DNA from: Porphyromonas gulae DSM 15663
GTDB lineage: Bacteria > Bacteroidota > Bacteroidia > Bacteroidales > Porphyromonadaceae
Assembly (NCBI RefSeq): GCF_000378065.1
Contig: NZ_KB899172.1
Coordinates: 1 to 42,275, forward strand
Direction of reading: 5' to 3'
DNA length: 42,275 nucleotides
Position numbers and translations under genes: made by a program. Shown one piece after another: positions 26,744 through 35,446 of the stretch (position 1 is the first letter of the stretch; each line of letters opens with the position of its first letter). Under the pieces are notes generated by a model. The model worked only from the letters and a program-made list of their open reading frames with translations, ran no database searches and was not told the DNA's origin.

Positions 26744-26959
26744 TTATTGAGCGGCTTGTTCAGTAGCAGCTTCTTCAGCCTTCATTGCAGCAGAATCGAT
26801 CTGCATAGCAGCAGTATCAACTACAGGAGCTGCCTCTTCTACCAAAGTGGCAGAATCCATAGCCGTAGAGTCAGCAGCTTCTTCAGTCTTAGCCTGAGAG
26901 TTGCAAGAAGCGAATGATACAGCTGCGATTACAGCTGCAAAAGCAACAAATTTCTTCAT
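26744..26959 (-). CDS. Small acidic Ala/Glu-rich lipoprotein
   Basis: This is a 71-residue product. The signal peptide MKKFVAFAAVIAAVSFASC ends in a lipobox (FASC, Cys19). The mature ~52 residues are low-complexity and acidic (EEAADSTAMDSATLVEEAAP, repeated 'DSAAM' and 'EEAA' units) with no further Cys. It is likely an abundant surface or periplasmic lipoprotein of unknown role, similar in style to small secreted lipoproteins of Bacteroidota. It has one of the best promoters in the window (27003-27033) and its own terminator, so it is a real, separately expressed gene. Confidence 0.8.
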   Translation of the reverse strand: MKKFVAFAAVIAAVSFASCNSQAKTEEAADSTAMDSATLVEEAAPVVDTAAMQIDSAAMKAEEAATEQAAQ

Positions 26960-27002
26960 TTCCTTTTGGGGTTAAAAGTGTAATTAATGTTCTATAACGG
27001 CG

Positions 27003-27033
27003 CAAATATACAGTTTCTTTCGGTACCAGCAAA
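27003..27033 (-). promoter_or_regulatory. Consensus Bacteroidota promoter of the small lipoprotein gene
   Basis: TTTG (27033-27030), 19 bases, then TATATTTG (27010-27003) match the -33/-7 consensus TTTG-N19-TAnnTTTG. The leader would be about 35-40 bases. Confidence 0.75.
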
Positions 27034-27096
27034 AAAACGGACAAATGCTGTTTATTTCGTGTTGATTCCTACCTGATGACAGACGGCGCCACGGGA

Positions 27097-28767
27097 TCAG
27101 GTATAAAGGAATCGTTTGATACTCCGCTTGGGCGTCTTTTCGAACTCTTCGTCATGACGAATAAAAGCCGTTATCTTCTCATATGCGGCTACTTGGGCAT
27201 TCAATTCCACCCGGCTCTTTTCGATTTGCGTCCAAGCCTGCTCGAGAGAGAGACCTTTATGTTCTATCGCCTGTCTATCGGGAACGACAAGCGCGACCAG
27301 GCGTCCGTCTCGCTCTGTGACGATGCTTTCAAGGACATAGGACAAATTGTTGATCTTCGATTCTATTTCCTCCGGATAGATGTTCTGTCCGTTTGATCCG
27401 AGGAGCATGGTCTTGGACCGGCCTTTGATAAAGATATTTCCCAAGCTATCTATGGTACCGAGATCTCCTGTACGCATCCACCCATCGGGAGTAAAAAGCT
27501 CGGCTGTCAGTTCGGTATTCTTATAGTAACCGAGACAAACATTCTCTCCGCGTACTTGGATCTCTCCCACATCACTATTGCCACTACCTTCTTGTTGCAA
27601 ATGACTGATGCGCACCTCCATGATCGAGAGCGATTTGCCACAGCTACCGGGTAGCCACAGGCTGTGATCTTCGTAGCTGATCAGAGGCCCGCATTCCGTC
27701 ATACCATAGCCCACTGTAAGCGGAAACCCGATCCGATGGAGGAAATGAGCCACTTCATCATTGAGAGCGGCTCCTCCCACAATGACTTGTCGGAAGTTGC
27801 CACCGAATGATTCGATCAGTTTGTTCCGAATTGATTTGTGGATCATCTGTTTCAAGAAAGGCAATGTCAGCAAAAACTTGATCAGCGGTTTCTTGATTTT
27901 CGGAGCTATCGCCTTGTGATACAGTTTCTCTATAATGAGCGGCACCACGATTATAAATGAAGGGCGCACATCAGCAAAAGCCTTGATAAGAGTAGCAGGC
28001 GAAGGAATTTTGCCCAAAATGTACACATGTACTCCGATAGTCAATGGTGTCAGGAAGTTGAACGCGCAGCTATACGTATGCGCCAAGGGAAGAAAACAAA
28101 GGATCGTCTCCCCTCGAAACATAATATCGCGATCCATCACATAGGTCACATTGCCGGCCAAATTATTGGCACGCAGCATGACACCTTTACTGAATCCCGT
28201 CGTTCCGGAAGTATAATTCAGCAGGATAAGCTCGTCATTCGAGATCTCTGCGTAGCGAATATCCCCTGCCACGAACCCCGAAGGATAGCGTTCGGAAAAG
28301 GAGCGATCCAATCCCTCCACCTCTTGAGAGAGGATGCCCCCTTCGGTACGATCCAAAAAGACGGTATAATCACGAATGGATACAACTCCGCTCAATAGGG
28401 GAAGCTGAGCCGGATCCATCGTCTCCCATATTTTGTCCGAGACAAAAAGATACTTGGCGTCGGAATGAGTTACAATACTTGCGGCATCAATAGCATTGAA
28501 ATCCGGCAAGATGGGAACGATGATCGCTCCATACGTGATGACAGACATAAAAACTATGCACCACTCGGCTGAGTCTTTGCCAAGGAGTGCCACCTTGTCC
28601 CCCTGCTTGATTCCAATACGCTCAAAGAGCAGATGTCTGCGAGCAATATCGGCAGCCATCTCGCCATATGTATAACTTTCCCCTGTATCGTAGTTGGTTA
28701 GTGCCGGAAGTGACCAATGCTCCCGAAAACTACTCTGATAAAGTCTGATGAAATTCTGTTCGACCAT
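27097..28767 (-). CDS. AMP-forming acyl-CoA synthetase (long-chain fatty acid ligase type)
   Basis: This enzyme activates a fatty acid with ATP and CoA. Start set at 28767 (MVEQNFIRLYQSSF); the longer frame to 28860 overlaps the promoter. The 556 residues contain the AMP-binding signature 'ILLNYTSGTTGFSKGVMLR', 'GGAALNDEVAHFL', 'VGYGMTECGPLISY', 'GWMRTGDLG' and 'IKGRSKTMLLGSNGQNIYPEEIE' (the hinge and C-terminal domain). The C-terminus ends 'FEKTPKRSIKRFLYT', where 'TPK..IKR' carries the catalytic Lys region. Substrate chain length cannot be read from sequence. Single gene. Confidence 0.95.
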   Translation of the reverse strand: MVEQNFIRLYQSSFREHWSLPALTNYDTGESYTYGEMAADIARRHLLFERIGIKQGDKVALLGKDSAEWCIVFMSVITYGAIIVPILPDFNAIDAASIVTHSDAKYLFVSDKIWETMDPAQLPLLSGVVSIRDYTVFLDRTEGGILSQEVEGLDRSFSERYPSGFVAGDIRYAEISNDELILLNYTSGTTGFSKGVMLRANNLAGNVTYVMDRDIMFRGETILCFLPLAHTYSCAFNFLTPLTIGVHVYILGKIPSPATLIKAFADVRPSFIIVVPLIIEKLYHKAIAPKIKKPLIKFLLTLPFLKQMIHKSIRNKLIESFGGNFRQVIVGGAALNDEVAHFLHRIGFPLTVGYGMTECGPLISYEDHSLWLPGSCGKSLSIMEVRISHLQQEGSGNSDVGEIQVRGENVCLGYYKNTELTAELFTPDGWMRTGDLGTIDSLGNIFIKGRSKTMLLGSNGQNIYPEEIESKINNLSYVLESIVTERDGRLVALVVPDRQAIEHKGLSLEQAWTQIEKSRVELNAQVAAYEKITAFIRHDEEFEKTPKRSIKRFLYT

Positions 28768-28793
28768 ATATGCACAAAAACACATATCCTGTG

Positions 28794-28826
28794 CAAAAAT
28801 ACACAAAAAGCCATAAAACGAGCAAA
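28794..28826 (-). promoter_or_regulatory. Promoter of the acyl-CoA synthetase gene
   Basis: TTTG (28826-28823), 21 bases, then TATTTTTG (28801-28794) on the minus strand fit the Bacteroidota consensus. The leader would be about 20 bases before the chosen start. Confidence 0.6.
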
Positions 28827-29235
28827 TGACACCCTGACGATAACGGGACGACCGAATCAAAAGGCGAGCTGCGTCTTCAAATAGCTTCTTCGGAAAACGG
28901 CCTTATGCGACGATCAGGTTCGGATCCGAATCTCTATTCGATGTATAAGCTAACGACATGAACCATACACCAGTCTTTCATAATGCAGGCTGGATCTAAG
29001 TGCAGAGAGGGTCTATGAGGGATTTCAAGATCCTTCCCGGCACCAAAATTTTCCTGTTTGCTACTCCCAGAAATGTGGCGCGTAAACTTTTCGATTGTGG
29101 CGCGAGAAGCAAAAAATTTACGCGCCGGAACGAAAAAATTCCGGCTCCACCTTCTTCAGAAGACACAGACCGCAATTACAGAATTTTTGGGACGTATTGC
29201 CAAGGTTACGATGGATCGAATTCACCTCTCCATAA
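28827..29235. other. Gene-free stretch with repeat copy 2
   Basis: About 400 bases between the acyl-CoA synthetase promoter and the ATPase operon terminator. It contains the degenerate palindromic repeat at 29075-29150. Short frames have no recognisable content. Confidence 0.5.
29075..29150. repeat. Dispersed palindromic repeat, copy 2 (diverged)
   Basis: Two interleaved arms: GGCGCGTAAA (29077-29086) is the inverse of TTTACGCGCC (29117-29126). GTGGCGCGAGAA (29097 on) faces GAACGAAAAAATTCCGGCTC to 29150. It shares the GTGGCGCG and CGAAAAAATT blocks of the copies at 15896 and 37371. Confidence 0.65.
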
Positions 29236-29278
29236 AGAAAAAGGGTGTGCAGAAACATTACGTTCCGGCACACCCCTT
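29236..29278 (-). terminator. Terminator of the V-ATPase operon
   Basis: On the minus strand AAGGGGTGTGC pairs with GCACACCCTT across a loop of about 17 bases, followed by TTTTTCTTTATGG. Confidence 0.7.
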
Positions 29279-29380
29279 GGTGTTTGTTCCTTAGGCCAAG
29301 GCCTATGAGAAACGATTCTTGCTGTTTTAGGCCTTACTTGCCAACAGGACTGTTCGTATGGACTGAGACCCTCCTTCGGA

Positions 29381-29857
29381 TTAAGCTCCGACCATGCCGG
29401 GAACGCTACCGAAGATCAGGATAGACACGAGAAGTGCCAAGATAGCATAAAGCTCCGGGAACACAGCCATCACCATGGTAGCACCGAATACGTTGTGACC
29501 ACCGCCGATAGCTTGGATACCATTAGCGCATACCTGTGCTTGACGAATAGCAGACATCAGACCTACTACACCCAATGCCAAACCGGCGAAGAAAATAGCC
29601 CAACCTGCAAGCAGCGTAAGAGCATTGGCTGCAACCAATTTGGTGATCAATCCGGAAGCCATAAAGAAGCCCACGAAGCCGTAGAGACCCTGTGAACTGG
29701 GAAGTGCGCTAAGACCGATGTAGAGACCCAATGAATCGGGGTTCTTCTTCATTGCGCCAACAGTAGTGTTACCGCAGATCGTTACGCCGATGGCACTTCC
29801 GATACCGGTCAATGCAACCATCAATGCAATACCGAGATAAGCTAACATTTGTTCCAT
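29381..29857 (-). CDS. ntpK: V-type ATPase subunit K (membrane rotor ring)
   Basis: This 158-residue protein has four transmembrane helices (two fused hairpins), as in Enterococcus NtpK. It forms the ion-carrying rotor ring. Residues aligned by eye with the NtpK Na+ site are Leu52, Ser55 (Thr in NtpK), Gln56 in 'LPSSQGLYGF', Gln106 in 'IRQAQVCANGIQ' and Glu135 in 'FPELYAIL'. The carrier Glu occurs only in the second hairpin. Keeping the Gln and hydroxyl ligands suggests Na+ rather than H+ coupling (inference). It is the last gene of the operon. Confidence 0.95.
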   Translation of the reverse strand: MEQMLAYLGIALMVALTGIGSAIGVTICGNTTVGAMKKNPDSLGLYIGLSALPSSQGLYGFVGFFMASGLITKLVAANALTLLAGWAIFFAGLALGVVGLMSAIRQAQVCANGIQAIGGGHNVFGATMVMAVFPELYAILALLVSILIFGSVPGMVGA

Positions 29858-29910
29858 AATACTTTTGTGTTGTTTAGTTGTTATGATTTTTTGAATTGTT
29901 CTTTTATGAT

Positions 29911-31725
29911 TTAGGAGCGTTTGAACGGTGTGTATTGGTTGCCTCCTCCCTCAAATTCGCTGTTCTTATAGAACTCTACGAATGTCAAACGAATGGGGTG
30001 AACAAGGGAACTGATCATCGTAAGACCGAAGTTCAGGCCATGACCGATCAGCAAAATGATCAGCATCACGATGATCCGAGGTACAATACTCATCGAAGCA
30101 GTCATATCTGTAGCCAACGTATTGAATACGCCACCGAGGATAGAGCCCGTGAGTCCGATCGCAAACAGTCGGATGTATGAGAGCGTATCGCCCAAAAGTC
30201 CTGATGCTGTGTTATAAGCCGTCCACAAGCCGCTACCGAAATTGACAAACGGATTCTTGCCCGGTGAGTTGTAGAAGAACGCGACCAAACCTCCGGCAAC
30301 AGCAATGCCGAACATGACGTTGATCACCGCTTCCGGCACCTTCGGTGCTATCATAGGCAAAGTGAATGCCAATATCACCGCCGTGATAATGACTGCCCAC
30401 GCGAACGTAGCCAAGCTATACTTCACTCCGCGTTGAATTTTGATCTTGATACCGGCCAAAACCTTGGCATAAATGATTTGTATCAGACCGATGACAACGG
30501 ACAAAGTCATCAGATTGTCCTGATTCAGGAAGTACTTCTTGATGCTTGCCAACTGCGGTACTTCGGCTAATGCTATACCGAAGAACGAACCGGTGAGCAG
30601 ACCGATTATCGTCGTAGCCCCTCCCAACCATTGGAAAAGAGTGAGTATCGGCTTCAAATCCTTGCCGGCCTTCCCCTTGAAGAGGGTAGAAGCGAGCAGA
30701 ATAAGCAAGCCATAGCCTCCGTCGCCGAAGCAAAGCCCGAAGAAGAGCATAAAGAACGGCGCAAGGAATGGTGTGGGATCCAGCTCTCCGTAGTTAGGCA
30801 GAGAATACATCTTCGTGATAGGTTCGAAGAGCCGCGCGAAGAAATTGTTCTTCAGCTTGATGGGCACCTTGTCTCCTTCTTCTATCTGCATCTGCTCTAC
30901 ATAGTAGCCTTCTCCGGCCAATGCCTGCTCCATGGTCGAAGCGTCCGACACAGGCACCCAGCCTTCGAGCAGCATCAGCTTGTCGTCTGCTTGCCCTTCG
31001 GCTTGTACCATGGCACTGGTAAAGGCGAACTTATCCGACAAAAGTTTGTCATACGCAGTCAGTTCGGCCATTCGATTGTCTGCAAACGCGGTCTTGTCCT
31101 TCGCATTCGCCTCCAATTGGGCCTCCAGCTCCTCCTGCTGCTGACGGAGTGTGGCCAGATCATGATCAGGCAGTTTGATTCGCTCGGCATCGGGCTTGGC
31201 ATCCTGTTTGTGACCAATGGTGATAAAATGAACAGTGGAGCGTACGGTATTGATAGGCACAGCCCCGAACTTTTCCTCCCATTCCGTTTTGTATCCCGAA
31301 GAGGAAGAAGAGTAAAAGTTCACCTCGTAGCCCGCCTTCCGTAGTCTTTCGATGGAGGCGAAGTCAAACTGTCCCCAAACCTCCATATGCTCCACTTCCC
31401 GCTTCTTAGAGTGGATAGCACTTTTCAGACGTGTCTCTTCTGCGAAAAGAGCTTGAGCGTCCTGCATAGCCGCCTCACCGTCAGCTTGAGATCCAAGGGT
31501 CAGGGTTTGTTCGACGGGAGCATTTTCGCTCTTGTACGAAGCGAGCATGCGCTTGGTCTGGGCAATCTCTTTACGTAGATTGAGGAGTTCCTGCAATTCC
31601 GCCACATCTTTTGTAGCCTTGGTTTCCCGAATGTGTACCACTCCGATCGTACGCAACTTCTCGAGGAAGGTTTCGTACTCACGGTGATAAATCAGGAAAA
31701 GGTATTTGTTCATTGCGGTAATCAT
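29911..31725 (-). CDS. ntpI: V-type ATPase subunit I (membrane stator)
   Basis: Subunit I (equivalent to eukaryotic a) provides the ion half-channels and anchors the stator. The 604 residues have a soluble N-terminal half with long helices and coiled coil ('EELEAQLEANAKDKTAF', 'KREVEHMEVWGQFD') and about seven to eight transmembrane helices from about 325 on. 'PFLAPFFMLFFGLCFGDGGYGLL' and 'LGDTLSYIRLFAIGLTGSILG' (with the conserved Arg) are family signatures. The ATG overlaps the TGA of subunit D as ATGA; GGAGG precedes this start, and a second Met lies four codons later. Confidence 0.95.
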   Translation of the reverse strand: MITAMNKYLFLIYHREYETFLEKLRTIGVVHIRETKATKDVAELQELLNLRKEIAQTKRMLASYKSENAPVEQTLTLGSQADGEAAMQDAQALFAEETRLKSAIHSKKREVEHMEVWGQFDFASIERLRKAGYEVNFYSSSSSGYKTEWEEKFGAVPINTVRSTVHFITIGHKQDAKPDAERIKLPDHDLATLRQQQEELEAQLEANAKDKTAFADNRMAELTAYDKLLSDKFAFTSAMVQAEGQADDKLMLLEGWVPVSDASTMEQALAGEGYYVEQMQIEEGDKVPIKLKNNFFARLFEPITKMYSLPNYGELDPTPFLAPFFMLFFGLCFGDGGYGLLILLASTLFKGKAGKDLKPILTLFQWLGGATTIIGLLTGSFFGIALAEVPQLASIKKYFLNQDNLMTLSVVIGLIQIIYAKVLAGIKIKIQRGVKYSLATFAWAVIITAVILAFTLPMIAPKVPEAVINVMFGIAVAGGLVAFFYNSPGKNPFVNFGSGLWTAYNTASGLLGDTLSYIRLFAIGLTGSILGGVFNTLATDMTASMSIVPRIIVMLIILLIGHGLNFGLTMISSLVHPIRLTFVEFYKNSEFEGGGNQYTPFKRS

Positions 31726-32336
31726 GCCATCACCTCCTCTTCTTTATTACGTTTCTCCATATTGGCACGCATAATCTTCTGAGAGGATTTGGACAAACTC
31801 TCTTCATCCTCCAGATAGCGTTTGATCTTGCGTATGGCGTCTTTGTAGCCGGGGATCTGCACTTTCTCAAAAAGATTCACCTTCTGTGTAGTCTTCTTGC
31901 GTGCATATTCGAGGAACTCCAACTTCAGACCGAGGAACTCAGCCTCGATTCCGGTGTGGGCCAAGTTCTTCAGCAGGTCAATGCCTTCGGCAAACCATGA
32001 CGGGGCATTGAACAAACTGAATGGCTTGATGGTGTAAGAAATATCGTCCAGTACGGGAACGACCACACCTGCCACCTTCTTCGCCGAGAGCTTGACACCC
32101 TCCACGCTGATCAGATCAGGCTTGAATTCGTTCCACAGGCTTACCATGCTTTGGTAGCCTACGATCTCTTCTTCCAGTTGGCGTTCCAATCGCTCCACCT
32201 CATCCTTCGTCCGCTTCACCTCCAGACGCAGTGCGCTCTCCTTGCTTTTGATCGTAGGCAAGGTACGCTCTCGCATCTTAAGCTGCTTTTCCTGCTGCTG
32301 GAGAGAGGTTTTGTTGTATTGAAACTTAATAGCCAT
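31722..32336 (-). CDS. ntpD: V-type ATPase subunit D (central shaft)
   Basis: Subunit D is the rotating central shaft inside the A3B3 head. The 204 residues are almost all helical, with long coiled coils at both ends ('TSLQQQEKQLKMRERTLPTIKSKESALRLEVKRTKDEVERLERQLEEE' split around a loop, and the C-terminal 'IKRYLEDEESLSKSSQKIMRANMEKR'). 'KKTTQKVNLFEKVQIPG' near 160-175 is the most family-like stretch. It follows subunit B by 15 bases and overlaps the start of I. Confidence 0.93.
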   Translation of the reverse strand: MAIKFQYNKTSLQQQEKQLKMRERTLPTIKSKESALRLEVKRTKDEVERLERQLEEEIVGYQSMVSLWNEFKPDLISVEGVKLSAKKVAGVVVPVLDDISYTIKPFSLFNAPSWFAEGIDLLKNLAHTGIEAEFLGLKLEFLEYARKKTTQKVNLFEKVQIPGYKDAIRKIKRYLEDEESLSKSSQKIMRANMEKRNKEEEVMA

Positions 32337-32351
32337 TGTAGCGCAAGGTTA

Positions 32352-33671
32352 TTATTTCTTCCAGTAAGTGTCCACAAGCTGCTGCTTGATATTCACTTCG
32401 GCCGGTTTGAAGTGCTTCGAGAATAGCTCCCATGCCGTGTCGAGCATCTCTGTCGTATTCACGTTTACGTCTATAGCCAAGAGCTGACGAGAGTAGTCAT
32501 TGGCGAATTCGAGCGCACGGTTGTCGTAGTCCGTAAGGTCGAAACCATTCTCCATCTTGGTCTGAGCGTTGGCTGCATCGGAGAATAGACGAACGGCCGC
32601 GTTCATCACCTGAGGGTGGTCTTCGCGCGTCTTCTTGCCGATAACGAGCTGCTTCAAACGGGAGAGGCTTCGGAAGGGGTCTACGATGACCTTACCCACG
32701 TTGCTGTCGCGACGGAGATAGAGCTGACCCTCCGTGATATAACCGGTGTTGTCCGGCACAGCGTGCGTAATGTCTCCTCCGGAAAGAGTGGTCACGGCGA
32801 TAATCGTGATAGAACCGCCATCGGGGAACTGTACTGCCTTTTCGTAGATTTTGGCCAAATCCGAATAGAGCGATCCGGGCATAGAGTCCTTAGAGGGGAT
32901 CTGGTCCATACGGTTCGATACGATGGCCAAAGCATCCGCATAGTTGGTCATGTCCGTCAGCAGCACGAGCACTTTCTCATGCTTCTCAACGGCAAAGTAT
33001 TCGGCAGCAGCCAAAGCCATGTCCGGCACGAGGATACGCTCCACAGAGGGGTCTTCCGTCGTATTGATAAAGCTCACGATACGATCGAGTGCTCCGGCAT
33101 TGCTAAATGTATTCTTAAAGAACAAGTAGTCGTCGTTGGTCATACCCATTCCACCGAGGATAATCTTATCACTCTCGGCTCGGAGGGCTACCATGGCCAT
33201 TACCTGATTGAACGGCTGGTCGGGGTCGGCGAAGAAAGGAATCTTCTGTCCCGTCACCAAAGTATTGTTCAGGTCGATACCGGCGATACCGGTAGCGATC
33301 AGCTCTGAAGGCTGCTTACGACGAACGGGATTAACGGACGGGCCACCGATCTCCACTTCTTTTCCTTCCGGTTGGGGGCCTCCGTCGATAGGTTCGCCAT
33401 AAGCGTTGAAGAAACGGCCGGCCAGCTGATCTCCCACTTTGAGCGTAGGAGCTTTGCCCATGAATATTACTTCGGCATCGGTGGGGATCCCCTCCGTACC
33501 GGCAAATACCTGCAGGGTTACATCTTCGCCCTGAATACGCACCACCTGAGCCAATCGGCCATCGATAGTGGCCAACTCTTCATTACCCACACCGGTGGCA
33601 CGCAAAGAGCAGGTTGCCTTGGTGATATTGGTAATCTTCGTATATATTTTCTGAAAAGCTTGTTTTGACAT
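32352..33671 (-). CDS. ntpB: V-type ATPase subunit B (regulatory nucleotide subunit)
   Basis: This 439-residue protein is the non-catalytic partner of A in the hexameric head. It lacks a canonical P-loop, as expected. Family stretches: 'ATIDGRLAQVVRIQGEDV', 'GRFFNAYGEPIDGGP', 'PSVNPVRRKQPSELIATGIAGID', 'LTDMTNYADALAIVSNRMDQIPSKDSMPGSLYSDLAKIYEKA' and 'GYITEGQLYLRRD'. The last is the nucleotide-facing region. It sits 11 bases after subunit A. Confidence 0.97.
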   Translation of the reverse strand: MSKQAFQKIYTKITNITKATCSLRATGVGNEELATIDGRLAQVVRIQGEDVTLQVFAGTEGIPTDAEVIFMGKAPTLKVGDQLAGRFFNAYGEPIDGGPQPEGKEVEIGGPSVNPVRRKQPSELIATGIAGIDLNNTLVTGQKIPFFADPDQPFNQVMAMVALRAESDKIILGGMGMTNDDYLFFKNTFSNAGALDRIVSFINTTEDPSVERILVPDMALAAAEYFAVEKHEKVLVLLTDMTNYADALAIVSNRMDQIPSKDSMPGSLYSDLAKIYEKAVQFPDGGSITIIAVTTLSGGDITHAVPDNTGYITEGQLYLRRDSNVGKVIVDPFRSLSRLKQLVIGKKTREDHPQVMNAAVRLFSDAANAQTKMENGFDLTDYDNRALEFANDYSRQLLAIDVNVNTTEMLDTAWELFSKHFKPAEVNIKQQLVDTYWKK

Positions 33672-33682
33672 AACTATCTAAT

Positions 33683-35437
33683 TTATTTGATGCGTTCGGC
33701 CAGAATAGCGTCCAACTCTTTATTGTATTTGTCGAATTCGGCACTTTTGAACTGAGAGTAGTTCACCTGCTTGAAGGTATTGATCATTCGCTTGAAATAG
33801 TCCGAAACCTCGAGGAAGTCTTCGAAATCGAATTCCGTACGACAGATGTCCGTTATTCTGCTGAGCATCAGCTCCTGACGCTCGAGCGAGCTGTTGCAAT
33901 CGACATCGTCGAAAGCGTCTTGCTGAAGGATCACAAAGTCGATCAACTCTGCTTTCCAGAAGACTACGTGATAGCTAACGGGTACACCATCATCACCGAG
34001 GATATTGATCTGCTCGGCAATTTCTTTACCCTGATGCAAGCGCATCTTCAGCTCATTCACCTTAGTAGTCCAGTCTGCACTGATGTGGTTCGATATATAG
34101 CTCTCGAATTCGGGATATTCGATGTACTTCGAGTAACTGTCGATGGGATTTACAGCCGGATAACGTTTGCGGTCGGCACGATTCTGCTCCAAAGCATAGA
34201 AGCAGCGAGCCACTTTCTTGGTGTTTTCCGTCACAGGCTCTTTGAGGTTACCACCGGCGGGAGATACCGTACCGATGAACGTTACCGAACCGGCCGAACC
34301 GTTGTTCAGGTAAACGTATCCTGCACGAGCATAGAAGTTGGCCACGATAGCCGACAAGTCCATAGGGAAAGCATCCGGTCCGGGGAGCTCTTCCAGACGG
34401 TTGGACATCTCACGCAGAGCCTGTGCCCAACGCGAAGTGGAGTCTGCCATCATCAGCACGCGAAGTCCCATGGAGCGATAGTACTCGGCTATCGTCATGG
34501 CCGTATATACGGATGCCTCACGCGAAGCCACAGGCATATTCGACGTATTGGCAATAATAATGGTACGCTCCATCAATTTGCGTCCCGTGTGAGGGTCGTT
34601 CAGGTGGGGGAATTCCGCAAAGATCTCCACGACCTCGTTTGCACGCTCACCACAGGCTGCAATGATCACGATATCGGCTTCCGCCTGCTTCGAGATAGCG
34701 TGCTGGAGCACCGTCTTACCCGTACCGAAAGGACCGGGGATAAATCCCGTACCACCCTCTACGATGGGGTTGAAAGTGTCGATGATACGGATACCCGTTT
34801 CGAGCAGCTTGAAAGGACGCGGCTTCTCGCGATAGCAAGTGATGGCACGCTTCACCGGCCACTTCTGTACCATGGTTACATTGTGGTCTTTCCCGTCCTG
34901 ATCCGTTACCACAGCGATCACGTCGTTCACTTTGTACGAACCGGCTTTGGCCAGACTCTTCACCTTGTAATTGCCTTCGAAAACGAAAGGCACCATGATC
35001 TTGTGCGGTTGGAAATTCTCCGTCACCTCTCCGAGCCATGAGCCTGCGATCACATTGTCACCTACATTGGACAGAGGCTTGAATTCCCACAGCTTGTCGT
35101 CATCGAGAGCGGGAGTATAGTCGCCTCGTTTGAGGAAGATCCCGTCCATCTTGTCCAAGTCGTGTTGCAAACCGTCGTAGTTCTTCGAGAGCATACCGGG
35201 GCCGAGCGTTACCTCAAGCATACTGCCGGTAAACTCTGCCTCATCTCCTACGTGCATACCGCGGGTACTTTCGAAAACCTGCACATAAGCATTCTTGCCG
35301 ATCACCTTGATCACCTCGCTCATCAGCTTGGTGCCATTGACATCGATGTAGCAAATTTCATTTTGGGAAACCGGCCCATCGACCTCCACGGTCACGAGGT
35401 TGGACACAATCCCCTTAACAACTCCTTTTGTAGCCAT
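33683..35437 (-). CDS. ntpA: V-type ATPase subunit A (catalytic)
   Basis: The catalytic subunit has 584 residues. Walker A is 'GPFGTGKTVLQ', then 'ACGERANEVVEI' with the catalytic-region Glu, Walker B-type 'LRVLMMADSTSRWAQALREMS' and 'FIGTVSPAGGNLKEPVT'. The non-homologous bulge of A subunits lies between the N-terminal barrel and the P-loop ('GDNVIAGSWLGEV...'). The enzyme may hydrolyse ATP to pump ions, or make ATP; direction cannot be told from sequence. It follows the DUF2764 gene by nine bases. Confidence 0.98.
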   Translation of the reverse strand: MATKGVVKGIVSNLVTVEVDGPVSQNEICYIDVNGTKLMSEVIKVIGKNAYVQVFESTRGMHVGDEAEFTGSMLEVTLGPGMLSKNYDGLQHDLDKMDGIFLKRGDYTPALDDDKLWEFKPLSNVGDNVIAGSWLGEVTENFQPHKIMVPFVFEGNYKVKSLAKAGSYKVNDVIAVVTDQDGKDHNVTMVQKWPVKRAITCYREKPRPFKLLETGIRIIDTFNPIVEGGTGFIPGPFGTGKTVLQHAISKQAEADIVIIAACGERANEVVEIFAEFPHLNDPHTGRKLMERTIIIANTSNMPVASREASVYTAMTIAEYYRSMGLRVLMMADSTSRWAQALREMSNRLEELPGPDAFPMDLSAIVANFYARAGYVYLNNGSAGSVTFIGTVSPAGGNLKEPVTENTKKVARCFYALEQNRADRKRYPAVNPIDSYSKYIEYPEFESYISNHISADWTTKVNELKMRLHQGKEIAEQINILGDDGVPVSYHVVFWKAELIDFVILQQDAFDDVDCNSSLERQELMLSRITDICRTEFDFEDFLEVSDYFKRMINTFKQVNYSQFKSAEFDKYNKELDAILAERIK

Positions 35438-35446
35438 TATCTTGAT

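Noticed and set aside
28861-29320. Short plus frames of 78-102 codons near 29000-29308
   Set aside because: They run through the palindromic repeat and terminator and have low-complexity basic composition.
33920-35041. 373-residue plus-strand frame opposite V-ATPase subunit A
   Set aside because: Antisense shadow of a clear catalytic subunit.
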